Origin: Sebastes aleutianus
Lineage: Eukaryota > Chordata > Actinopteri > Perciformes > Sebastidae
Direction of reading: 5' to 3'
Assembly: GCA_916700875.1 (NCBI GenBank)
Contig: CAKAKS010000031.1
Span: 20,061,880-20,125,879, forward strand
DNA length: 64,000 nt
Part shown: positions 1-11,199 of the stretch, one piece after another
How positions within the stretch are numbered: position 1 is the stretch's first letter
Layout of the letters: each line of letters begins with the position of its first letter
Made by a program: the position numbers and the translations under genes
The notes under the pieces: model-generated
What the model was told of the DNA's origin: nothing
The model's database searches: none
The model's input: only the letters and a program-made list of their open reading frames with translations

Positions 1-71
1 GAGAGTATAGCTGCAACCAACAACGTGTGTACGTATGAATAGATACATTCACATATGTTTGAGTCACTCAC

Positions 72-3000
72 CTTTTTCTTCGAAGCTTCAAAAGCTTCCT
101 TGTTAGAGCTGGTTTGCTTCATCGATCTCCCACTGAACCAAAAGATGAAAAAGGAATTGACGTTTTGAGATTGTTGGCTGTTTGCAGACGATGTGGACCT
201 CTTCACGTTGATGGACTCGGTGTGCAGCGGCTGAGGGTCGATGCTGAAGTCCTGTACCTCTCCAACCTTTACAACCACAACCACATCTGTTAGTCAGATT
301 TCAGATTTGAAATTTTTCTGGTTCTTGCCGCAGGAAGATGACATCCCCATTTTTAATCCTGCCTACAAAGCTCCGATTGGTCAGTTGTTTCTCCAACCGC
401 GGAAATAGCAGTCAGTGAGCACAACACACACAAGACCTATTTGGATCACTGAACAAATCTGAGATGTGGGTGGGGATTCAGAGGTCTGGATCCAGGCTAG
501 CTTTACTGAATGGCGGTAAAATGTATTATTACAAATAATAACACTACCTTAATGTCAAAGCTCTGAAAGTTGTGAGGGATGCGGTGGTAGAGCAGCGTGG
601 TCGGAGGCCTCCTGATGATGCAACTTCCTCCCATAAACATGTTGTCCAGTACCGCTCCCCTCGGCTCCTCTGCTAGAGCATCAAACCTACAAACACAAAT
701 CAGGGAAAAGTCAAATCTCATCTTGTACATTAAGCACTAAAGCCCGACAATACATCAGCTGGAGAACTGGAGCTATAAATGTTTTCTCGGCAGCATTTAA
801 TAAATACTTATGTTTAAGTTTAGTTAGAATATAATTTAAATTCAGTGATGTTTGCTGTTCAGAATTTACTATTTTATAATTTTTGTTACTGTCATTTTTA
901 AGGAATCCATTGGTAACATGCTATGTCATATTAGCTTGTCGGGAAGGAGACTAAATAACGCTCCACGTTAGTCGAGGAAAAAACGGCATGGACATTTCCA
1001 AGGGGTCCGTTCACCTCAGACCCCAAGATATGTGAATGAAAATGGGTTCTATGGGTACCCACAAGTCTTCCCTTTACTCACATGCCCACTTTATGATAAT
1101 CACATTCAGTTATGGGAAAAAAACGTGCAGTTTTTTTAATGCAGTATAAATGTGTTATTTTTGCATATTCTAAAATAGTGTATTTGAATATTTCTGCATA
1201 CTGGGGTCCCTAAACCGTCTTGGAATTGCATTAATTGGGTATCACTTTAAAGCTGAGACTCTTGTGGATCCAATGAGCCCAACTGTATTCATGTGTGATG
1301 ATGTTAGTCCCCATAGTAGCCATTTCATTGTAGTGAGACCATTTTTTTTTCTTCTTTTTTTTTTTTTTTTAATTTGACCACACTCTATAAAATGACCTGT
1401 TGTGACCTCTAGGATAAACACAGCCTCATGAAACTTTACAGCCACAAACTAGAGACCTAGAGCATTCAGAGGATGGATGGCATGCTGTGTTTTTAAGAGG
1501 AGGACCATTAGGAGCAGCTGACAGAAAGGAATGTAGGCTAATTTATGATCACAGCAGGGAGGAATGTTAAAAAAACTCAGCAGTGACCTTTTGACCTTTA
1601 GCTTACCCATTCCCCACCAGGTCAGCCCCGGGAGCCACTCTCTTCTCCGCTGGACACACAATTTTTAATTCGCCACAGTCCCTCTCATCAGAGTTATCTA
1701 CGCAGTCGTTCTGTCTGTTGCACGTTAACGTTGAGTTGATGCAGCGCCCTGCAGCAGAAAGGATGTTTTGTAGAAGATAAAATGTTGGTATGTGTCTTTA
1801 TCTGTGTGTGTGTATGTGTTGTGACAGCAGATCAGAGGTCAAACAAGTGGGCCTGCAACTGAAAACATGTTAATTTGACTCCCTCAATAAGCTGGGAAAA
1901 TAAAAATAAAAAAATAAATGAAAACGAGACTACATTTAGAGGATTGCACATGTGACCCTTTTTCCTTTATTCTGTGACACATCAGTGATGTAAAAACCCT
2001 ACTTACCATTATCACACTTAAAGTCGTCTCTACAGTCGATGGGTGCTAACATGCACTCTGTGGAAGGGTGACAGGCTCTCTCCTCTGTCAGCTCCACGCT
2101 GCAGGGCGATCCACCGAACTGGGACGGCCTCTGGACGGACCGCGTCCGAAGCTGTGGCGACGACATGTGAGAGAGACTGATTAAGATTTTGATTAATAAA
2201 ATTAAAAACCCTGTACAAATTTTAACCACTTATCAACTTTAATTTTATGCCCAACTAAGTTGCCTTTTCCTAAACCTAACTAAGTGGTTTTGTTGCCTAA
2301 TCCTAAACAAGTGTTTTTGTTTAATTCACAACATTAAGCATGTGTTTACTGTGAACGAAAAGTGACGCCAAGGGGCCTGACAGAGCGTCACTATGTGACG
2401 ATTTGGGATCAGACAGTGTCGGACTGTCCACAGGGACCACCAAAATCAAGCCAAAATGAAGGTTCCTCGTAGTAGCTTTAATTTAGTCACTTTTCCAGTT
2501 TGAATACACAAAACCAACAGAGCATAGAATAAAGACACAGCTATGAGAGGGAATCTGTCGGGGTTTTGCAGAGTGATTTGTGTGTTTCTTGCCTGTTTCC
2601 TGGCGCAGGGCGAGCAGTCGGACCAGGTCCCGAACTCTGTCAGCAGGCAGTTGATTGGACAGGCCTCATCGTTACAAGCTTTCCTGTCATGTCTCTCGCA
2701 CAGCTGAAGGCAGCTGCTCTTCCAGTAATAATCATCATAATTAAAATTCCTGTCAAAAAAAAGTATGAAAATCACTTTAACATACAGCAGCTGTTGGCTT
2801 CATCTGTATTAGGTATTTGTATTTCACAACAATAACTGAAAGACAGTTCTTGATTACAGTATTTCACAATTGCTTTGGCTCTATTTTTTACAGCAGTTCC
2901 AATTAAACTCTTAATTCTGGTCTCTGAAATTCACCTATCTGTACTGTCTCACCTATGAGTTATGACACCTACGATGTCTCATCTGTATCAGTGTGTCTCA

Positions 3001-3147
3001 CCTGTTTCTGTGCTGTGTGCCTTGGTTGCAGGTCCTGGAGCAGGCGGACCAGGATCCCCAGGGGTAGCGGTCACAGAAACAGGCCAGGCCAGCTGATATC
3101 CAGCTGAGGAGCTGCAGCAGCAGGACCAACCGGCTGGAAGGAGCCAT
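72..3147 (-). CDS. c6: Complement component C6, N-terminal part (gene runs off the left edge)
   Basis: C6 is a secreted plasma protein of the terminal complement pathway; it binds C5b and joins the membrane attack complex. Coding exons, all minus strand: 3002-3147, 2593-2749, 2007-2151, 1607-1748, 548-686 and 72-265; phases join without a break. The first encodes a signal peptide (MAPSSRLVLLLQLLSW...) and the start of a thrombospondin type 1 repeat (WGSWSACSRTC). The second carries CPINCLLTEFGTWSDCSPC, nearly the C6 family sequence. The third has RSVQRPSQFGG, the end of the second TSP1 repeat. The fourth is an LDL-receptor class A repeat (C...DNSDERDC). The fifth and sixth begin the MACPF region (NGFDALAEEPRG across the 1607/686 junction). 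The MACPF core, EGF, CCP and FIM parts lie outside the window. The 2593 donor is GC rather than GT (CAG|GCAAGA); the other donors are GT. C7 is the nearest alternative, but the second TSP1 repeat fits C6 better. Confidence 0.93.
899..1345 (-). repeat. Dispersed DNA-transposon fragment in a C6 intron
   Basis: Shares long near-identical blocks with 50905-51178 and 62655-62880 (for example GGGACCCCAGTATGCAGAAA and CAATTGGGCTCATTGGATC in one orientation), and with the 8.9 kb and 57.3 kb repeats (ATGTGAATGAAAATGGGTTC). Non-autonomous; no transposase frame seen. Confidence 0.6.
2243..2310. repeat. Single unit of the CCTAAACCTAACTAAG repeat
   Basis: One unit (TTTTCCTAAACCTAACTAAG then TTTTGTTGCCTAA) in a C6 intron closely matches the units tandemly repeated at 34404-34602, so that array is a local expansion of a dispersed sequence. 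Confidence 0.55.
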
Positions 3148-4086
3148 CAGGGAAACTTCAAACTGGTTTCACCTCCTCTGAAAATAATGTGATGACCGAA
3201 ATCATTTTTTTTTTATTATTATCATAATTTGTTTTGATATTTATTTTACGGAAAATTTGTATTTTCAATGACTGCAAAATGTCAGTATTACAAACAGGAA
3301 AAACATCCAACAAAACTGATTTCCAACATTAATAATCTACTCAAAACTAAAAAAAAAAAAGAGGAGCATCCTAACTATATACACTGCTGACTTAACTGTA
3401 CAATATTGTGCAATACTGTTATTAATACTGCATTTATGCTGTATATTTAGGTAATATTCTTATTAATTTCTTATTTATACTATTCTGGCATTTATATTTA
3501 ACGCACTTAATAGATCCCACTTCTCAGCATTTTGTACTTACCTTTTTGCATTGTGGTTATATGCTATATATTGCAAGTCTTAATGCATATAGTTATACAT
3601 ATTTCATATTTTTTATATTTTTATTCTCTTATTTTTAGCAATATTTTAGCAATTATATTTCCTTACATATATTTTGTATATATTGTAGCATTATGTTCAT
3701 TATTTACATGTTACATACTACATAAACATTTCTATTTGCTTACATTTCTTTATTATTATATTATATATCTAAATGATTTCTGATTCTGATTAACAATCCT
3801 TTCCCTTAAAAACATTTTGAACATATTCAAATGATTCATTAAACTTTTTTATTAAAGTTACTACATTTGTTATATTTAGACTAAATATATTTCTGATGCA
3901 CATAAAATGCCCATTTAGGCATGCAAGTTCTAGTTTTAGCAAATTTCATTAATAGAGTGAATTCAGTGTTTAACATAACGTATAAAAAGGCATTTAATAA
4001 GAAAAAGACAAAAAATAAATAAAATAGTACAAAGCAACATGTTGTGTTCAGTGAGCATGCTTAAAAAAAGGAAAAATCTGACTCAC
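3148..4086. other. C6 intron 1, AT-rich, no gene
   Basis: About 940 bases of AT-rich sequence between the untranslated exon and the first coding exon. Short plus-strand reading frames here (for example 3532-3783) are low-complexity I/Y/F-rich translations of AT-rich DNA. Nothing else recognised. Confidence 0.6.
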
Positions 4087-4205
4087 CACATATACTGACG
4101 TCCTCTTCAGCAGATATTAAAGCATAATAATGTAGTAGCTCCTGTGTTTGACTGTGTATTTGGTCAGTTAAGAGTCCTCTCACTAAGTCCACTCTGCTCT
4201 GCAGG
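4087..4205 (-). other. c6: Probable untranslated first exon of C6
   Basis: On the minus strand a TATA box at 4228-4233 is followed about 25-30 bases later by a stretch without a useful ATG that ends at a good donor, GTG|GTGAGT (intron begins at 4086). The next exon carries the start codon at 3147. The right limit (about 4205) is set only by distance from the TATA box. Inference from signals; no transcript evidence. Confidence 0.5.
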
Positions 4206-4227
4206 GAGACCTGAATCTGACTTGAGG

Positions 4228-4233
4228 TTTATA
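4228..4233 (-). promoter_or_regulatory. TATA box, putative C6 promoter
   Basis: TATAAA on the minus strand (context GCTGCTATAAACCTC), correctly placed for a start near 4205 and the untranslated exon ending at 4087. Human C6 is expressed mainly in liver; I did not identify liver-factor sites here. Confidence 0.45.
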
Positions 4234-5151
4234 GCAGCAATATAAAACCTCCCACTGTGATTTCTCAGGGGAATCCAGTTACCCAATCTGTGTCTGAAAA
4301 CATCTCAAAATAAAAACAACTTTTTGTTAATAACAACAATAATCAGAAAACACAGCAACACATAAAGTTCTTACATAACCTTCTTTTCCCTCATCATTAC
4401 GGGAAGCAAAGTGTTCTGGAGTTTCCCGGCTGCAGAGACGTAAACCAGATGTTTTGTGTTTGAGACTTGACAGTTCGAGATACTGAGGGGGAGAACACAT
4501 ATTTTCTTTGCACACTTTCTTAAGTTATCCAAGTATTTGCACAATCTGTTATCGGTTCATGTTGTAAAAGGCACATTAGTGAGTTCAGCCTAATTTGTAA
4601 CACTGCAATAAAAAAAAAATGTGTATATAGATGAATGTATAGGTTGGTGCCCAGTATATGATTGGACCATTTTTGTCATATATGACACTAAGTGAATGAA
4701 ATATTGATATTATGGTTTGGTGTTATTGCTTAATTTTTCCAAGACTTTGAGATAGAAGAAAAAAGTATGTTTTACAAGTGTAACAAAAGATATTGAGACA
4801 TGAAATGCCCCAAAAGTTGTACATTCATTTTGTAATTTATAATGAAATGGTGCAAAATGGGATAGACTCCTAGTTAAAAAAATATAGGTAACACTTTATA
4901 ATAACCATAATTTATTAAATGATAAATTGATAGTTTTTACTGTCAACAAACAATGAAAATATAATTAATAATATTTAATAATGATATATTTTTTGTTATT
5001 TTATTATTAGTTTGTGTAATTTCAAATAATTAATAATATTAATTAATTAATAGTTTATAAATTCTTTATTGTTTCACAACAACGTATGTTCTGATACCAT
5101 TTAATTCTCGGGAAAAGTATTTACTTTTGTGCACTGCTGTTGTAGGATTAC

Positions 5152-5425
5152 TTAAAGGAATAGTTTGACATTTTTGGGAAATACTCTTATTGGCTTTCTT
5201 TCCAAGAGTTAAATGGGAATATTGATATCAATCTCATGTTTGTGTGTCAAGAGCTGTTGATAGGCATGTACTTTTTACTTTGGACAGAGGCAGGCTAGCT
5301 GCTTCCATTCTTTATGCTACTACTTAATGTACTTAACTTGCACATGAGATTGATATTGATCCTCTGATCTCACTCTTGCAAAGAACGCAAATAATTATTT
5401 CAAAATGTTGAACTTTTCCTGTAAG
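5152..5425. mobile_element. Short inverted-repeat element (MITE-like)
   Basis: Begins TTAAAGGAATAGTTTGACAT and ends with an imperfect inverted copy (AAAATGTTGAACTTTTCCT). Related ends occur at 13027 and 13490. About 270 bases, non-coding. Inverted ends seen directly; superfamily not assigned. Confidence 0.55.
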
Positions 5426-6090
5426 CCAAAGACAATAAAAAATATGAAATATGCTCATACTTGTATATAAAACTTTATTCACATTATAAAATGTCCTAAG
5501 CTGTACATAAGTTTAGCTGTGGATTCTCTACATTGCAGGACACGCTAACTACACATGGCATACTCTGAGTCATATACATGCCAAAGAAAAATAAATAATT
5601 AGACATCACCACTTTAGATTACAGTAAAGAAAGAAAAAAACATCACGAACACGAATTTACAAATTACACTTACATTCAATGGTGAAATGGCTCTAGTGGA
5701 GTGCTTCGGATGAACGAGTGGATTTAAGTTAGTCTTTTGTGTGTGTGGCTTTTTCAATTCTGCTATTAATATGTATGTGGAACATCTGCAAAGCCCTTGT
5801 GATGGAAAACTGAAGCTGAAAGTTCAAAATCAGGGAAGACTGCTAATGACGAGCTGCACATTCGTATACAACAAGACGAAAAGCCCTGCTAGTTTCCCCT
5901 ATAGAGGCTGCAATGAGCATTACACCCCAAAATATTAAAGTGTTGGATAGAATGAGCAACATACTGATGATTCAGCTATTCTTTACGACGCGTATTAGAA
6001 CTATAATGTAAAAGTTGCAATTTTACAAGACAAAGTCTTGATATTTTGATAATGAAGTCAAAGAAAAAGACATTTCGAGAAGATCAGATA

Positions 6091-6623
6091 AGGGTATCTC
6101 AAACTTTTTGGGGCCAGGGATCCCTTAAAGGGGAGAACATTTTCGAAGGACCCCCTCATAATCGTAACACCGATAAAGCATAATGCTAACTACCGTTTGT
6201 ACTCTTAGATGCCATTGGAACTATTCGTATTCTAAAACTTTTCAACCTAAATAACCTGTTTGATAGTGATAAACAGAAACACATTTGAATTTGATTCATG
6301 TTAACACCACTTTTTTTGCTCTGATAATCCGGGTGCTTTGTAATCAGATGTCGCTTTAGCTTGGCTGGCCTCATGACTTCGTTCACTAACACCTGAAGAC
6401 ACATGACGTATTTTAATCTCCGTCGCTGCCGCTTGATATAACTATCGTCATATTTTCTCTATTTAGCTAGTCTGGTCATAGCGTCACTTGACGATATGGA
6501 CTGACTCAAATCTAATATTTGTACAGCACAATTTTTCTAATTTATAGCTAATTATTTCACGGACCCCCTGACAGAGTGCCATGGACCCCTGGGGGTCCCC
6601 GGACCCCACTTTGAGAATCACTG
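6091..6623. mobile_element. hAT-like non-autonomous element
   Basis: Right end, read inward, is CCAGTGATTCTCAAAGTGGG; left end is GGTATCTCAAACTTTTTGGGG. These are imperfect inverted ends of the hAT/Charlie type, each next to a GGACCCC-rich block. No transposase frame. A related end (GGTTGGGAACCACTGTG) lies near 19025-19041. Confidence 0.55.
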
Positions 6624-7741
6624 GATTAGATTACATGCCCTCACTTGTTTACTATGACGGGGCATGAAAAGAAACATCTCATAATTTACAACTTTATTCT
6701 CAAAATGTTGTCCTGTCCTGAAGGAAAAGGTCATGAGGTCATTAAAACAAAAGGGGTTTATCCTCTGGGGAGTAGGCTTGTGATAAATAAGCAACAATGC
6801 CAGAGAAACGCCTCTGAGAATGTGTTCTAGTTGTATGGGCACGTAATTGTTAAGAGACAGTGTTGCCTACTATGGACAGCGTTGGTCAATAGGAACTGTT
6901 GACCTGTAATTGCTCCCAGAGAAAAGTTCAGAGGGTCTTCTAAATAATTAGAAATCATTACATAACACGGTAGATGAATTGCTTTGTCTACGGGCGTCAC
7001 ACCAAACAGGCAAGTAGAGACTCACCTGGCAAGAGCCTCTACTGAATGATGTTCAGATGAAATACACCAGGAGGATGTCGGGACTAAAAACATCTCACGC
7101 TGTGACACATTCAAACATGGAGGCGTGACACGAGCACAGTGAGACAGCTGAAAACGAAAGATGCCAGTGCATAGCCTGAATATGTACATTTTTATTCTCC
7201 CATTATATAAAATGGCACGAAACAGAAAGATAAGGAGGGATGTCTGCATACGTAAGAAAGAAAAAGAAAGAAAAAATGCAAAGATGACTCACCTGAAAAA
7301 GAACCAGAAAATAAAAAAGAGTTCTGCACAGTACCGCCTCATTTTATCCATCACTAACTGTTAGCTCGCCGGGCTAATGCAACACTTTCCACTGGGGATT
7401 GTGCATGTACTTTCTTGAGATTTCTTGATAAAATACATTTGAACTCGAATCAAGCTTGAAATTTTACGTCACGAAACGGACCGGAACGAGGTGAGTTCCT
7501 GAACTCAAGAACCGAATGACCAACAAGCAAAGAAAGTTAACATCAAGATGGAAAAGACAAATGGCGTAGAATTAGATAACTGGTACTACAAGATTACAAT
7601 TTCAGATAATATGGGGGGAAAATACTGTAACTGAATAAAAAGAATAAAATGAAATAAGGTTAATGAATCTCTTATTTGATAAACATCATTAAATAAAATA
7701 AAGTGAAAGTCCTTTCCTTCCTTTCCTATATGTCTTGACTC

Positions 7742-10700
7742 TCAGCCAGACACCATGCAGCAGAGTCCAGGGAAGCGTCTCTTCCTCTGTCTGATCAGCG
7801 GGTGAGGAGTCAGATTCAACAAGCTGCTGTCATCTGGAACAAACAAACACAGAGTCTGATTACATGTGAGTTGTGAGCAGTTATGTATATATCTGCTGCT
7901 GGTCCCTCTTGTTTTTGTCAATATTATTACCTCCACCAAGGCCGAGGAATTCTGGAAGTTATAGTGCTGCAAAGTTATTCACAACTAGGACTAATAATGT
8001 TATGAATTTCATCCATCACAAACATTACATACCTTGGTTTTTCAGTGGCAATGGCATCGTGTCCCTGAGTTTGCTGAGTAGGTTTCGCATCTCTCGCATA
8101 TCTCTGCCAAATCAAAGAGACACAGACATAATTGGATGAATTACTCTGAATTTCAAAACAGTTCAAATACAGTTCATCAGCGCGAGAATGAACTTTAAAA
8201 AGCAGTCGGTGTACCTCTCTATATTTTGAATATCGATTCCCACGAGCCACTGCTCCTGAGGAAAGTCGATGGGGGAGGAGGAGCGGTCGTCCAGGATGGG
8301 AACGTCCGAGCTTTCATCCAACCTGAAGTCCAGCCTCGGCTCCGAGTCTGTTCCTGCTGGTTCGAACAGAGACAGCAGCAATGAGACAACGTCCACAACT
8401 CAAACACATTCAAAGCAACACATGGATGATTTCTTCTCATATTGTGATGATTTTTTGTACGTTGAAGTCTTTAGTGAGCTTATAACTTCTTTAGGAATAA
8501 ACACATTTTGTTTTAATTTGATTTTTATATAATCTCTCATTTAAAAATACAATGAATATGAATCCTAGCCCACCTGTACATGGTGACCATACTGACAGCT
8601 CTCTACTGCCCTCTGCTGTTTCAACAGTGCGTAAACTGAACTCTGAACTTTTCAGATTTATTTGGCTGCCCGCATGGGAAAACATTAGTAGAGGTTTTAT
8701 GGCCACATTGCATTAACCATATTTACATTTTATTGATGTTGACAATGCATTTTGAAATTGCATTTCAAGCCAAACTAAGACCAAAGCAGATGAATATACT
8801 TTAAATAGACTTTGACAAGTATCGATTTGATTTCAAGTAGAAAAATAGTAGGTGCAAAATACATTTTGAAGTCAACATTTTATATATTTACCTGAAATGC
8901 ATTTGAAGTAGGGCTGTCAATCGATTAAAATATTTAATCGTGATTAATCGCACATTTTTTATCTGTTCAAAATGTACCTTAAAGAGAGATTTGTCAAGTA
9001 TTTAATACTCTTATCAACATGGGAGTGGGCAAATATGCTGCTTTATGCAAATGTATGTATATATTTATGTTATTAACAACACAAAACAATGACAAATATT
9101 GTCCAGAAACCCTCACAGGTACTGCATTTAGCATAAAAAATATGCTCAAATCATAACATGGCAAACTCAAGCCCAACAGGCAACAACAGCTGTCAGTGTA
9201 TCAGTGTGCTGACTTGACTATGACTTGTCCCAAACTGCATGTAATTATCATAAAGTGGGCATGTCTGTAAAGAGGAGACTCGTGGGTACCCATAGAACCC
9301 ATTTTCATTCACATATCTTGAGGTCAGAGGTCAAAGAACCCCTTTGAAAATGGACATGCCAGTTTTTCTTCACTAAATTTTAGCGTAAGTTTGGAGCGTT
9401 ATTTAACCTCCTTCGGGCGTATAAAGTAACGTGGATTTTCATTACTCTTGTATTTTCCTTTTCTTGAAATGTTGTGGCATAATAACACTGTGATTTTTTA
9501 GTGACAGTACTTTTTCTGTGCAGCTGCAGCACCCCCAGCAGGCACATGGATTTCAGCATCTCCGTTATGAACATCTCCAGGCAGCACTGCAGCTGGATGA
9601 AGAGCCGACAGATCTCCGGGTGGATCTCTCCGTCCTCCAGACTGCAACATGAAGAGGAGGAGGTGTGAGAGGAAGAGAGGATGAAATGGAGGAAGGAAAA
9701 ACAGAGAGAGAGATACAATTAGACAAACAGAGGAAGAGAATGTAGAGTCAGGTTTCCTACAAATTTTATATTTCAAATACTTTTCCAGACTTCTCGGTAG
9801 ATTTTTCAGACCATATTTGACATTCGAGTACAAATAGCTAAATGTTTATTATGTAAATTAAACTGTTGACATGTATGTTACATTCTGACTATGTAGCCTA
9901 TGCTATTATGTTGCCCAATAATGCTAGAAGATGTAGTTCGGTACTGTAGCTCATACAAAAATCAGTTAATACCAAATCCAGATAAGCTCAATGCACAGCA
10001 TTTCATTCAAGATGCAATGCTAAAACTGTGAGTGCAATATTTGTGACCCGGCTGCCATGTTGAGATCAAGTTGAGGAAATACCAAGCACCGCCCACCAAC
10101 CGGAGCACAGCCAATAGGAACGCACTCTCTCTGAAATGACCTGTGATTAGCCAAAGTCTCCCATCACGGGCTAGATTTTTTAAAGCCTGAAAACCGAGCC
10201 ATGAGGAGGTGCAGAAGTCTAGTTTTCTCTCAGAGCACTTGAATTACAATATGCTGAAAGGTTATTATGGAATTTTTGCCCAATGATGCCAAAAGCATTC
10301 TGCCTACTGCAGGTTTAACTGTCATGCTTTTCTGCTTTTCTCAGATTTCTATCATTGTAAATTCAATATATTTTGGTTTTCGATTATTACTATATTATAT
10401 ATAGACAACATTTGACTGTTGTGAGGGACTTTTTCACAATTATCCAGTATTTTATAGACGTAAAAAATGAATTAACCTAATAATCGAAAGATGAATTCAT
10501 AATGAAATAAATCATGACTGCAATCAAATTATTACCTACTGAAGCTTTAACAAATCTCCCTTTAAGGTACATTTAGAACAGATAAAAAAGACGTGTGATT
10601 AATTTGCAATTAATCACTTTAATATAGTATTTATCATAGATCTAATATAAAATTAATAAACCCAAAATTTGTTTTTTTTTACTAAATAATCCTCCTTCTT

Positions 10701-11199
10701 ACCCTGAGACAGAGATGACGGAGAGGTCGTGGTGTGCAGCCCGGGCCATGGAGCATCCTTTGGACCGAGTGTGCTGCATCTGAGCCCGCAGAGACGGACA
10801 GTCTGCAGAGATCTCCCCCACGGAGATCACCTGCTCCCGGTACAGAGCGACCAGGGTGTTGAATTCCTGCACAGTCTGGAGAGAAAAACAAAACAAAACC
10901 ATCGGCTATTGCAGGTTTTTTTTTGTTCCATTTTGCACCACAGCTGCACCTGCAAACATGGTCTCTCTATCTGGTAAATGCACGGAGCTGTGCAGAATGG
11001 TGCAGAGCTAAAACACGGATGGATCACTCTAGCTGAACATGCATGAAGAGGGACTTGTTCTCACCATCCTGCTGCCGTCCACGGCCCCCTCCTCCGCGCT
11101 CTCCCTCCGCTCCGGCTCCAGCTGCGCCACTTTACTGATGGGGAAGATGCTGCCTGCGGACCTTGGGCGCTTTTTCCGCCCGTACGGTGCAGAACACAT
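7742..11199 (-). CDS. rgs7bp: Regulator of G-protein signalling 7-binding protein (R7BP)
   Basis: R7BP is a neuronal, SNARE-like adaptor that binds R7-family RGS/Gbeta5 complexes and takes them to the plasma membrane, speeding Gi/o signal termination. Exons (minus): 11065-11199, 10703-10875, 9511-9641, 8215-8353, 8033-8103, 7742-7833, totalling 741 bases and 246 aa plus stop (human about 257). Start MCSAPYGRKKRP matches the family N-terminus. Then come VQEFNTLVALYREQVIS (residues from about 47), EDGEIHPEICRLFIQLQCC and EMLKSMCLLG (about 104-140), an acidic linker, DMREMRNLLSKLRDTMPLP (about 194-212), and the C-terminal basic stretch RQRKRRF followed by Cys-Cys (241-242), the palmitoylation site known to control membrane versus nuclear location. 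All splice sites are GT-AG and all phases agree, so the gene looks intact. Its start faces the RNF180 3' end; both genes run leftward. Confidence 0.96.
8910..9414. mobile_element. Non-autonomous DNA transposon, GGGCTGTCAA family
   Basis: In RGS7BP intron 3. Starts AGTAGGGCTGTCAATCGATT and shares its length, in inverted order, with 57277-57984, which has both ends. Shared internal blocks include GCAAATATGCTGCTTTATGC and CTCACAGGTACTGCATTTAG. The far end here is missing. A scrap of the same family is at about 10545-10625. Confidence 0.6.
10020..10322. repeat. Dispersed repeat, CAGTAGGCAGAATG family (partial)
   Basis: In RGS7BP intron 2. Contains GAGCACAGCCAATAGGAACG and ends ATTCTGCCTACTGCAGGTTT. 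The same family occurs at 24118-24772, 37372-37805, 38495-38640 and 39987-40200. Non-coding; class unassigned (MITE or SINE-like). Confidence 0.6.

Larger units (their letters stand above)
4234..7741. other. C6-RGS7BP intergenic region
   Basis: No gene supported between the C6 promoter and the RGS7BP stop codon. It holds the two small elements at 5152 and 6091, AT-rich filler near 4900-5060, and presumably the RGS7BP 3' untranslated region (minus strand, from 7741 leftward). A minus-strand AATAAA near 7188-7193 could be its polyadenylation signal; this is a guess from the hexamer alone. Confidence 0.5.
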
